Assembly: GCA_041485845.1 (NCBI GenBank)
Contig: JBGPKH010000084.1
Span: 1-20,007 of the forward strand
Direction of reading: 5' to 3'
Length of the DNA: 20,007 nucleotides
Source: OMOG01 sp041485845
GTDB lineage: Bacteria; Acidobacteriota; Terriglobia; Bryobacterales; Bryobacteraceae
Of the stretch, positions 13,945-20,007 are shown piece by piece; positions within the stretch are counted from its first letter, which is position 1; every line of letters begins with the position of its first letter. The translations under genes and the position numbers were made by a program. Under the pieces are notes generated by a model, which saw nothing but the letters and a program-made list of their open reading frames with translations, ran no database searches and was not told the origin of the DNA.

Positions 13945-14445
13945 TCAGTTCGTGCGGTAGTTGATGAACTGCATGTCGATGCCGAAATCCGACTCGCGCA
14001 GCAGCTTGATCACCGACTGTAGGGTGTCGCGGTCGCGCCCGGCGACGCGCACGAAATCGCCCTGAATGGAGGCCTGCACCTTGAGCTTGCTGTCCTTGAT
14101 TTTCTTGACGATCTCGCGCGCCTTTTCCGTGGAGATGCCTTGCTGGAGCGCGATCTCCTGGCGCACGGTGGACCCGGCGGCGGGGATGATCTCGCCATAG
14201 CTCAAGCCCTTCAACGGCACCTTGCGCTTGACGAGTTTGGATTCGAGAATGTCCACCACGGCTTTGAGCTTGAACTCGTCTTTGCTGGACAGCAGAATCT
14301 TGCTCTCCTTCTCGTTGAGCTCGATGTCCGAGTGGGAGTCCTTGAGGTCGTAGCGCTGGTGGACTTCTTTCAGCGCCTGCTGAACGGCGTTCAGCACCTC
14401 CGGCAATTCGATTTTGGATACGACGTCAAAGCTGTTGTCAGGCAT
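13945..14445 (-). CDS. yajQ: YajQ family (DUF520) nucleotide-binding protein
   Basis: 166 aa, matching the usual length of about 160. The start is the ATG giving MPDNSFDVVSKIELPEVLNAV; the frame is open further upstream, but that part is Pro/Asn-rich readthrough of a repeat. Family signatures are ERYDLK-like HQRYDLKDSHSDIELN, VDILESKLVKRKVPLKGL, and the final DFGIDMQFINYR. YajQ proteins have been reported to bind c-di-GMP (Xanthomonas) or nucleic acid; the role here is unproven. No Shine-Dalgarno is visible. The ATG lies 13 nt after the response-regulator stop, and a G-rich heptamer array (C-rich on the mRNA) lies immediately upstream, so translational coupling is likely. Confidence 0.92.
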   Translation of the reverse strand: MPDNSFDVVSKIELPEVLNAVQQALKEVHQRYDLKDSHSDIELNEKESKILLSSKDEFKLKAVVDILESKLVKRKVPLKGLSYGEIIPAAGSTVRQEIALQQGISTEKAREIVKKIKDSKLKVQASIQGDFVRVAGRDRDTLQSVIKLLRESDFGIDMQFINYRTN

Positions 14446-14454
14446 AGTAAGGTC

Positions 14455-14488
14455 GGGGTTAGGGATTGGGGGTTGGGGGTTGGGGTTG
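14455..14488. repeat. Heptamer GGGGTTG array with G-quadruplex pattern
   Basis: On the plus strand there are almost five 7-nt units (GGGGTTA, GGGATTG, GGGGTTG, GGGGTTG, then GGGTTG with one G missing). This gives five G-runs of 3-5 separated by 2-3 nt, a textbook G-quadruplex pattern on the template strand. On the mRNA-like minus strand it is CCCCAAC-type. It encodes the Pro-rich tail and stop of the response regulator and ends 10 nt before the yajQ start. It resembles heptanucleotide short tandem repeats described in other bacteria. Confidence 0.8.
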
Positions 14489-15232
14489 TGATGGCGGAGG
14501 CTCCTCGGGCTCGGAGGGATTGATATCGAGTCCCAGGATCGAGCCGGAACGAAGCCGCACGGGACTGACGCGGCGCACATTGTCGGCGCGCGGAGAAGCC
14601 GGTAGGGGTGCAACCGGACTGGGGGCATCGGGCATCGCCGGTGCGGTCAGCGGAGCGGGATCGCCGGACTTCTTCGTGCTGAACGCGGCGAGCACGCGGC
14701 GCGTAATCTCATCGACCATGGCATCCATCGCGGCATCGAGAGCTACCGTTACGGCAGCGCGCACCTGTTCCGCATCAATCACCGCTACGAACGGAACTAC
14801 CGCGGGAGCCGGCGCGGCGGCCGGTCCGGCCGCCGGCGCCACGCCCCCTTCGGCCCTGGCGGCGGCCGCGGACTCGGCGAGGGGCTTGACGGCTGCCAGC
14901 AGGGCGCTCGCCTCGAAAGGCTTTCGCAAGATGGCGTCGGCCCTCACCCGCCTGGTCTGTTCCTCTCCGAGCGGCTCCAGGATTCCGGCGGTGAGGATCA
15001 CGCGCACGTGGCGGTGGCGCGGGCTCATTTTGAGGTACTGGCAGATATCGTAACCGGTGCGGCCCGGCATGACGGTGTCGGCCAGCACCACGTCGGGATC
15101 TACGTCGTCCAGACGGATGAGAGCGGAATCGGCGTTGCTGACCGTGACCACCTCATAGCCCTCTTCGCTGAGGATTCGCTCGCCCATGCGCTGGGCGTGC
15201 GGGCTGTCATCCACCAGCAGAATACGGCTCAT
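14459..15232 (-). CDS. Response regulator with receiver domain and long Ala/Pro-rich C-terminal region
   Basis: 257 aa. Residues 1-120 form a CheY-like receiver: acidic pair D8-D9, phosphoacceptor D52 (VLADTVMPGRTGYD), T81 and K104 (RKPFEA). There is no DNA-binding or enzymatic output domain. Residues of about 125-145 are an Ala/Pro linker, about 148-190 an amphipathic Ala-rich helix (DAEQVRAAVTVALDAAMDAM), and the rest is Pro-rich and disordered, ending in PQPPTPNP encoded by the heptamer array. The helix could mediate protein or membrane contacts (inference). The start overlaps the bamD-like stop by 4 nt (ATGA). The true start is the ATG at 15232; the open frame runs further upstream through the neighbouring gene. 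No histidine kinase is encoded nearby. Confidence 0.88.
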   Translation of the reverse strand: MSRILLVDDSPHAQRMGERILSEEGYEVVTVSNADSALIRLDDVDPDVVLADTVMPGRTGYDICQYLKMSPRHRHVRVILTAGILEPLGEEQTRRVRADAILRKPFEASALLAAVKPLAESAAAARAEGGVAPAAGPAAAPAPAVVPFVAVIDAEQVRAAVTVALDAAMDAMVDEITRRVLAAFSTKKSGDPAPLTAPAMPDAPSPVAPLPASPRADNVRRVSPVRLRSGSILGLDINPSEPEEPPPSQPQPPTPNP

Positions 15233-16578
15233 TTCGTGCCGGATTTGGCAGTGCCGGCGGGCGCGGCCGGCTTGAGGCGATCGATGGTCTTCTGCGGAAC
15301 CCCCGTCTTGATCAGGTCCTGCACCGACGTGTAGGGCCGAAAGGCCATCACTCGCTTCGCCAGCGCCTTGCCGACCAGTTTCGTGATTTCGGCCTCCGAC
15401 GCGGTATTGATATCGATGCCGGTTCGGGTAATCGCCACCGGCGGCGGCGCGGGCGGCGTCGCGGCGGCCGGCTGTGGAGTTCCCGCAGCGGCGGCCTGCG
15501 AAGCCGTAGAACGTGCGTCCGGTTGCGTGTTGAGCGCGTTGGGATCGGCCACCGTGGTCGCGGTCACGTCGGTGGTACCCAGTTGGGCCGAAGGAGATCC
15601 CGGAACCGTAGCCGGAATCCTGGGGCGGAAACCTTCCATCTGCGGGCTGCCCGACCGCGCCGCCGGGGTCATGTCCGGGTGCTGCGCGAAGGGTCCCCAC
15701 ACCTTGGGCAGCAGACCGCGCTTCTGGCGGTTTTCGATCTCGTACTTCATGCGGGCGTAGGACACCGGATCGGCTTCGGGCACGGGCCGCTTCATCGCCG
15801 CCAGCTTTGCCCTGGCCTCATCCACGTGCGCGCTCAACGGGTAGTCTTTGACGATCTTGGTGTACTGGTTGGCCTCCATGTTTTCGAACTTGTCGCCCAT
15901 GCGATGGTAGGCATCCGCAAGCAGCCAGAGCGCCTCGTCCGCCTCGCTGAAGAGAGGGAACTGATCGGCCACGCCTTGCAGCCGATTGGCGGCTGCGCCC
16001 TGGCTTCCCTTCTTGTGATAGAAGACGCCGACCCTGAATTCCTTGCTGGCCAGCACTTCCTGAATGTTGCGCAGCATCTGCTGCACGTCGGGCGCGAACT
16101 TGCTGTTGGGGAACTGCACCAGGAGGTCGCGGCATTCCGCCTCGGCGCGCAGGGCATGCACCGGATCGCGGTCGGCCTTCTCCATCTGCTGGTATTGCAT
16201 CTTGCAGACCTTCTGCTGCGCCTCGGCGGCCTCTTCCATGGTGGGGTAGAACAGGATGAAGTCCTTGTACTCGGCTTCGGCCTGCGCGTAACCGTGCGCG
16301 CCGCCCTCGCGGAACCAGCTATCCGCCATGGCGAGCTTCGCCTTGGCCAGGTACTCGCTGGTGTCGTAGGTGTTCATGAGGGTTTGCAGGGTGAGCCGGG
16401 CGCGCTCGAAACGGCTGTGCTCGATATCGCCGATGGCCGCGTCGAAGAGCACCTTGTCGGGCTGCTGGGTGTCCTTGTTGATCGGGTTATCGTATTTATG
16501 CCGGCGAAGCCCGCACGAGGTCAGCAAGACCGCGAATGCCAGCAGCATCCCGGCGTAGCGAAACGTGTTTCGAACCAT
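15229..16578 (-). CDS. bamD: BamD-like outer-membrane lipoprotein with C-terminal helix-hairpin-helix domain
   Basis: 449 aa. The lipobox LTSC puts the lipidated Cys at residue 22. Residues of about 40-265 are TPR-like repeats matching BamD/YfiO (ARLTLQTLMNTY, KLAMADSWFR, YKDFILFYPT, QFPNSKFAPDVQQML, RVGVFYHKKG), the lipoprotein of the BAM outer-membrane assembly complex. Unlike classical BamD (about 245 aa) there is a Pro/Ala-rich linker (about 300-385) and then IDINTASEAEITKLVGKALA...IKTGVPQKTIDRL (388-435), a ComEA-type helix-hairpin-helix (PF12836-like). That fold is usually DNA-binding, so its place on an envelope lipoprotein is odd. The gene is 14 nt downstream of rpe and overlaps the response-regulator gene by 4 nt. 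Confidence 0.85.
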   Translation of the reverse strand: MVRNTFRYAGMLLAFAVLLTSCGLRRHKYDNPINKDTQQPDKVLFDAAIGDIEHSRFERARLTLQTLMNTYDTSEYLAKAKLAMADSWFREGGAHGYAQAEAEYKDFILFYPTMEEAAEAQQKVCKMQYQQMEKADRDPVHALRAEAECRDLLVQFPNSKFAPDVQQMLRNIQEVLASKEFRVGVFYHKKGSQGAAANRLQGVADQFPLFSEADEALWLLADAYHRMGDKFENMEANQYTKIVKDYPLSAHVDEARAKLAAMKRPVPEADPVSYARMKYEIENRQKRGLLPKVWGPFAQHPDMTPAARSGSPQMEGFRPRIPATVPGSPSAQLGTTDVTATTVADPNALNTQPDARSTASQAAAAGTPQPAAATPPAPPPVAITRTGIDINTASEAEITKLVGKALAKRVMAFRPYTSVQDLIKTGVPQKTIDRLKPAAPAGTAKSGTK

Positions 16579-16592
16579 AGCGATCTAATCCC

Positions 16593-17267
16593 CTAGACCC
16601 TGACCGCGGTGGCGTTGGCCGCAATCTCGCGCATTTCGCGCACGGCGGATTCCGGGTCCTGACTGTGAAAGACAGCCGACCCTGTGACGATCCAATCACA
16701 CCCGGCTCCCACCACGTCCGCCAGGTTTTCCAACTGCACGCCACCATCGATTTCGATGGGCAGCGCTAACCCCTTCTCCCGCCTCATCCTGTCGAGCTTG
16801 CGTACCTTCTCGAGCACGTAGGGAATGAGCTTCTGTCCGCCGAAGCCGGGATTCACGCTCATCAAAAGCACGTAGTCCGCCACTTCCAGAATATCTTCCA
16901 GGACGCTCACCGGCGTGCCCGGATTCAGCACCACTCCGGCCATGGCGCCGGCCTTGCGGATCAACTCTAACGTGCCGTCCAGGTGGTGGCAGGCCTCGTA
17001 ATGCACCGACACGGAGTTGGCCCCGGCCGCGACAAATAAGGCGGCGTACCGGTCGGGGTTCTCGATCATCAGGTGGACATCCAGGTGCAATTTCGTGGAC
17101 TTGCGGACGGATTCCACTACCGGCGGCCCGATCGTGAGGTTGGGCACAAAGTGGCCGTCCATCACGTCCAGATGGAGGATGTGGGCGCCGCCGCGTTCCA
17201 CACGCGCGATCTCCTCCGCCAGGCGGGCGAAGTTCGCCGAGAGAATTGAGGGAACGATTTCAACCAT
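16593..17267 (-). CDS. rpe: Ribulose-phosphate 3-epimerase
   Basis: 224 aa, the full family length. This TIM-barrel enzyme interconverts ribulose-5-phosphate and xylulose-5-phosphate in the pentose phosphate pathway (cytosol). Metal and catalytic residues visible are Ser7 (PSILSANF), His32 and Asp34 (HLDVMDGHFVPN), His65 (LDVHLMIENP) and Asp174 (IEIDGG). The phosphate-binding loops are MSVNPGFGGQ and TGSAVF. The start ATG at 17267 lies inside the end of rsmB (8-nt overlap), so the two are translationally coupled. Confidence 0.97.
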   Translation of the reverse strand: MVEIVPSILSANFARLAEEIARVERGGAHILHLDVMDGHFVPNLTIGPPVVESVRKSTKLHLDVHLMIENPDRYAALFVAAGANSVSVHYEACHHLDGTLELIRKAGAMAGVVLNPGTPVSVLEDILEVADYVLLMSVNPGFGGQKLIPYVLEKVRKLDRMRREKGLALPIEIDGGVQLENLADVVGAGCDWIVTGSAVFHSQDPESAVREMREIAANATAVRV

Positions 17268-18339
17268 TTGCGGGCTGCTCCGATTTTATCACAGCGGCTT
17301 CGAAACCATCGCCCGGGTCGCGGCCGGGAATGCGCCGCATGGTCTCGACGACGAGCGCGGCGGGCGCCGTTACGACCACGGCTTGGTTCTCCTCCGGCTC
17401 GAGCGAGCAGGTGGAGTACACAAGCAATCCGCCGGGCCCGAGCGCGGCGCGCGCGTTGGCCAGGAGGGCCACCTGGCGGCGGTGCAAATCTTCGAGATCG
17501 GCGGGGGTGAGCCGCCACTTGATTTCCGGATTGCGGCCGAGCGTGCCGGTGCCGGAGCAGGGCGCGTCCACCAGGATGCGGTCGAACGCGCGCGCGAACG
17601 GAAGCGGCCGGGTAGCGTCGAGGACCAGCAGGTTGGGCGTAATGCTCTGCATCTGCGCGATGCGGTGGTGGTGGAGGTCGCAGGCGATGACGCGCACTCC
17701 CGATTCGAGAGCCTGCGCGGTCTTGTTTCCGGGCGCGGCGCAGAGATCCAGGAAGGACTGGCCGGGCGAGAGTCGCAACAGGGGCACGATGGACTGCGAT
17801 CCGATATCTTGAATGCGGCCGCCGCGCGTGTATTCGACCGGCTCCGCGAGAGCCGCTCTGGCAATTGCGATGGCTGTCTCTGCACCGTAGTTCCGCTCCC
17901 ATCGGGCCAGCAGCCACTCGGGGCAGGACAGCTCCACTTCGCGGTTCGGCCACGCCACGGGGTCGCGAGTGACATTGCGCAGTACGGCGTTGACCAACCC
18001 CGCGGCGGAGCGCTTGTGCGCGCGCTTGGTGAGCTCCACGCTATCGGCCACCGCCGCGTGGGATGGGATGCGCGCCAGGTAGCGGAGCTGGTAGATCCCC
18101 ATGCGCAGCGCGAGGCGCACTTCGCGATCGAGTTTCTGGCTGCGGCCTGAGTAGTGTTCGATCAGGTAATCGAGCTGCGCCTGGTAGCGCAGGACGCCGA
18201 AGACGATTTCGGAGGCGAGGCCGGCATCGCGCGAATCGAGCGCGGCGGTGTGCAAGCGCAGGAGGTCGGACGCATACCCGCCGGCTTCCACCTTGCGCAG
18301 GATGTCGAAGGCCGTGAGGCGCGCCGCTGAGATTGGCAT
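17260..18339 (-). CDS. rsmB: 16S rRNA m5C967 methyltransferase RsmB (short form)
   Basis: 359 aa from the ATG giving MPISAARLTAFDILRKVE. Residues 1-125 form the NusB-like RNA-binding domain (ALRMGIYQLRYL, VNAVLRNV). The SAM-binding motif is FLDLCAAPGNKTAQAL (196-211), followed by DAPCSGTGTLGR with C261 and YSTCSLEPEEN with catalytic C311. It methylates cytosine 967 of 16S rRNA. RsmB is usually about 430 aa; here the segment between EPVEYTRGG and RIQDIGSQ, normally carrying the RVN motif and a small RNA-binding part, is almost absent (about 40-50 residues), and the stretch after the SAM motif is also short. It is the first gene of the minus-strand operon. Confidence 0.93.
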   Translation of the reverse strand: MPISAARLTAFDILRKVEAGGYASDLLRLHTAALDSRDAGLASEIVFGVLRYQAQLDYLIEHYSGRSQKLDREVRLALRMGIYQLRYLARIPSHAAVADSVELTKRAHKRSAAGLVNAVLRNVTRDPVAWPNREVELSCPEWLLARWERNYGAETAIAIARAALAEPVEYTRGGRIQDIGSQSIVPLLRLSPGQSFLDLCAAPGNKTAQALESGVRVIACDLHHHRIAQMQSITPNLLVLDATRPLPFARAFDRILVDAPCSGTGTLGRNPEIKWRLTPADLEDLHRRQVALLANARAALGPGGLLVYSTCSLEPEENQAVVVTAPAALVVETMRRIPGRDPGDGFEAAVIKSEQPANG

Positions 18340-18343
18340 GCTG

Positions 18344-18976
18344 ATGCAATTGTACCGGTGTGGCCAGTGGCCGCTCACTCTGACCCTCATCGTGGTGGCG
18401 CCCCTGATCGCCATGGTTACGGCGTACGCCATGATGATCGTGGTCTATTGGCTTTTCCGGAACTCCAGCCCATCGAGGATGGATCTGTATTACCGCAAAT
18501 TTCAGTTGATATCGGCCGCGTGGTTCAGCCTGTCGCACGGCTTCAACGATGCGCAAAAGACCGTCGGCATGATCACCGGGGTGCTCTACGCCTCGCACTA
18601 TGTGACGACCTTCGAGATCCCGACCTGGGTGCTGTTCGCCGCCTACTCCGCGATCGCGTTGGGCACGTTGAGCGGCGGATGGCGCATCATGCACAACATG
18701 GGCGGACGGCTGACACGGCTCAAGCCGCGCAGCGGATTCTGCGCCGAGACCGGGGCCGCTCTCGCGGTGCTCGGCGCCACGCACTTCGGGCTGCCGGTAT
18801 CGACCACGCACGCCATCGCCGGCGCGATCATCGGGGTGGGCACCATCCAGCGTATGAAGGCGGTCCGCTGGAGCTTCGCCACCAATATCGTGTGGGTCTG
18901 GGTGCTAACGATCCCCGCCGCCGCGATCATCGCGTGGCTGTCGTTCTGCCTCTTGCACGTGGTCGCGGGGGCGTAG
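18344..18976 (+). pseudogene. C-terminal half of a PiT family inorganic phosphate transporter
   Basis: About 211 aa with several membrane helices. SHGFNDAQKTVGMITG is the second of the two PiT signature motifs (GAND-type), followed by ALGTLSGGWRIMHNMGG and ETGAALAVLGATHFGLPVSTTHAIAGAIIGVG, all typical of the second repeat. Full PiT proteins are about 330-400 aa with an inverted repeat of two halves; the first half, including the first GAND motif, is missing. Homology begins about 18370, right beside the rsmB start, so the 5' part was lost at that junction. The remaining frame has no internal stop. ATGs at 18338 and 18344 exist without a Shine-Dalgarno. It may be a recent truncation or an assembly join; function as a half-transporter is unlikely. 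Confidence 0.65.
18349..18354 (-). promoter_or_regulatory. Candidate -10 element for the rsmB operon
   Basis: TACAAT on the minus strand, 9 nt before the rsmB ATG. At 17 nt upstream the hexamer is TGAGCG, a poor -35. Use of this site would give a nearly leaderless mRNA. It lies within the open frame of the truncated transporter. Confidence 0.25.
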
Positions 18977-19330
18977 GCGGACGCCGACAGATCCCCGGTC
19001 CCGCGTATGCGAGGCGCCACTACTTGCCAGCAGTCTCAGGTGCGACAGGCCCCGGGAGACGCAAATGACGCAAAAACAGGCGTGTCTCTGTGTATTATTT
19101 TGATGGTAGTTAAGTGACTCGGTCTCTGTAGCCTACAAGCGTTCGAATAAATCGGGTGACGCATCCAGGACGTTTTTTCCATATAGTGCGTCGCCCAAAC
19201 TAATTCTGACGCGGGAAGGTGTGGATGAACAGCGTTCGGGTGTTTTGCGGTCCGTTGCATGAGATGCTCTCCATAAAAAAGACGTAAGCGTCGGTTGCGG
19301 CCGGGAGGGGCTGACTTCTCCCTGATTCAA

Positions 19331-19358
19331 GTTAGAATGCCTCTGTTAGAATGTCTCT
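19331..19358 (+). repeat. Tandem 14-bp direct repeat next to a -35 element
   Basis: GTTAGAATGCCTCT (19331-19344) is followed at once by GTTAGAATGTCTCT (19345-19358), with one mismatch. The last base is the first T of the TTGACA -35 hexamer, a position suited to an activator or repressor site. Confidence 0.75.
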
Positions 19359-19386
19359 TGACATTTTCATTGTAACGGGATAAGGT
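19358..19386 (+). promoter_or_regulatory. Sigma70-like promoter for the downstream secreted protein
   Basis: Perfect TTGACA (19358-19363), a 17-nt spacer, and TAAGGT (19381-19386) as a weak -10. It would give a leader of about 195 nt before the ATG at 19590. The strong -35 and weak -10 fit an activated promoter. Confidence 0.45.
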
Positions 19387-19436
19387 CAGTATCTACACAC
19401 TATCCGAAGTGGTAGGGTGTATCCACTATGTCGTTT

Positions 19437-19461
19437 CGGGCTGCGGCGTCGCCGGTGCCCG
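19437..19461 (+). other. Leader hairpin or dyad
   Basis: An imperfect 25-nt palindrome: CGGGC/GCCCG outer arms and CGGCG/CGCCG inner arms with a two-base internal mismatch on each side. In the predicted leader of the secreted protein. Two further 5-bp stems follow (CCGTG/CACGG at 19513-19528 and GGGAC/GTCCC at 19527-19544, which overlap and so exclude each other). Confidence 0.4.
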
Positions 19462-19589
19462 TTTGGGCTGCCTTGGTCTAACTCGGGCCGGGAAATTTCA
19501 GAACGAGCGAAGCCGTGAGTTTCCACGGGACGGAGCAGGGTCCCAGACAGGCAGACACGTACGTTTCACGTGAGAAAGGTGACAACGTT

Positions 19590-19860
19590 ATGTTCCAACG
19601 ACAGTACCTCCTGGTTTTCGTGCTCCTGTTGTTTCGGAGCCTTGCCGTAGCGCAGATCTCCGACACCACGGCCCCGAGCCTGGTCAGTCTCAGCTTTAGC
19701 CCCAACCCAGTGGATGTCACCGCGGCTTCGTCAAGCGTGACGGTTACCGCGCACGCAACCGATAATCTATCGGGAGTTTCCTATGTCTACGTGCAGTTTA
19801 GGAGTCCGTCTACTGCTCAATTCCAGAATCAGTACCAGTACGCCTATTTATATAGCATAG
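19590..19860 (+). CDS. Secreted Ig-like-fold protein, 5' part only
   Basis: The ATG at 19590 is preceded by GAAAGGTGA (about 9 nt away). The protein starts with a clear signal peptide (MFQRQYLLVFVLLLFRSLAVAQ) and continues DTTAPSLVSLSFSPNPVDVTAASSSVTVTAHATDNLSGVSYVYVQF, a beta-sandwich pattern common in large secreted acidobacterial proteins. About 90 residues are reliable. From 19861 the sequence is a poly-C/poly-G tract and an inverted copy of the gene, so the proline/glycine-rich continuation of the open frame to 19937 is not real. The function of the full protein is unknown. Confidence 0.7.
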
Positions 19861-20007
19861 CGCCCCCCCCCCCCCCCCCCCCGGCGCCGGGGGGGCGCGG
19901 GGGGCCGGGGGGGGGGGGCGGGGGCTATGCGATATAAATAGGCGTACTGGTACTGATTCTGGAATTGAGCAGTAGACGGACTCCTAAACTGCACGTAGAC
20001 ATAGGAA
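19778..20007. other. Fold-back palindrome with poly-C/poly-G core (probable sequence artefact)
   Basis: 19925-20007 is the reverse complement of 19778-19860 over 83 nt with one mismatch (19854 against 19931). The 64-nt centre is almost only C then G. The window ends exactly where the inverted arm ends. This is the expected look of a chimeric or fold-back read, or an assembly graph turning round at a contig end. Confidence 0.88.

Larger units (their letters stand above)
18977..19589 (+). other. Lower-GC non-coding region (long leader and promoter)
   Basis: About 610 nt with no credible gene and clearly more A/T than its surroundings. It contains a doubled GACGCAAA (19058-19065 and 19067-19074), an inverted repeat GGGTGACGCA/TGCGTCGCCC (19154-19163 with 19187-19196, one G-U pair, 23-nt loop), a tandem 14-nt repeat, a sigma70-like promoter and several leader hairpins described separately. 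I could not match it to a known riboswitch class. Confidence 0.6.

Noticed and set aside
14446..14628. Upstream extension of yajQ (61 extra residues)
   Set aside because: It is the heptamer array and the response-regulator tail read in another frame; YajQ proteins start at MP.(N/S)FD.
19050..19075. Possible c-di-GMP (GEMM) riboswitch from GACGCAAA motifs
   Set aside because: The conserved GGGACGCAAAGCC core and the partner stems are not present.
19861..19937. Proline/glycine-rich C-terminus of the last open frame
   Set aside because: Encoded by the poly-C/poly-G core and the inverted arm, which look artificial.

Overview
The window is high-GC bacterial DNA, densely coded on both strands. 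Several things suggest an acidobacterium, perhaps of the Solibacter/Bryobacter type: a secreted protein with GloVer tandem repeats, a YCF48-type remnant, a BamD-like lipoprotein with an added helix-hairpin-helix tail, a hopanoid gene, and short palindromic repeats at gene ends. This assignment is inferred from gene content. There is no rRNA or other taxonomic marker in the window.

Layout. 1-640: the 3' end of a cyclodeaminase gene, facing tRNA-Ser(CGA). 641-2963: a secreted seven-repeat GloVer protein, preceded by a broken YCF48/BNR-like fragment. 2964-6737: a PAS-LuxR regulator, a periplasmic SIMPL protein, and a divergent S9 prolyl-oligopeptidase-type peptidase. 6738-9982: a copper-export pair (copZ and a CPx ATPase, minus strand) facing away from a GNAT acetyltransferase whose 5' end and leader are tandemly duplicated. 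10032-11855: an NfrB-like membrane glycosyltransferase with a C-terminal MshEN domain. 11926-18339: a run of seven minus-strand genes, in transcription order rsmB, rpe, bamD-like, response regulator, yajQ, alpha/beta hydrolase, hpnE. The first six are packed with overlaps or gaps of 14 nt or less and are probably one operon. 18344-18976: the C-terminal half only of a PiT phosphate transporter. 18977-19589: a lower-GC non-coding stretch with a promoter, direct repeats and hairpins. 19590-19860: the start of a secreted Ig-like protein. 19861-20007: a poly-C/poly-G tract and an 83-nt inverted copy of the preceding sequence, which looks like a sequencing or assembly fold-back at a contig end.

How the genes may work together. 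The long minus-strand operon mixes rRNA methylation, the pentose phosphate pathway and envelope biogenesis (BamD, hopanoid synthesis) with a signalling receiver and YajQ. YajQ-family proteins and MshEN domains have both been reported to bind c-di-GMP, so two possible c-di-GMP effectors lie within about 4 kb; any functional link is inference. The copper pair is a self-contained detoxification unit.

The most useful second looks are: the fold-back end; the collapsed tandem paralogue at the GNAT gene, where five of six differences are synonymous; a palindromic repeat placed at the 3' ends of two convergent gene pairs and supplying terminal codons; a heptamer/G-quadruplex array spanning the response-regulator stop and the yajQ leader; and several conserved genes that appear shortened (CopA N-domain, RsmB linker, PiT). 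I see no clearly new multi-gene system, defence island, CRISPR array, insertion sequence or prophage.
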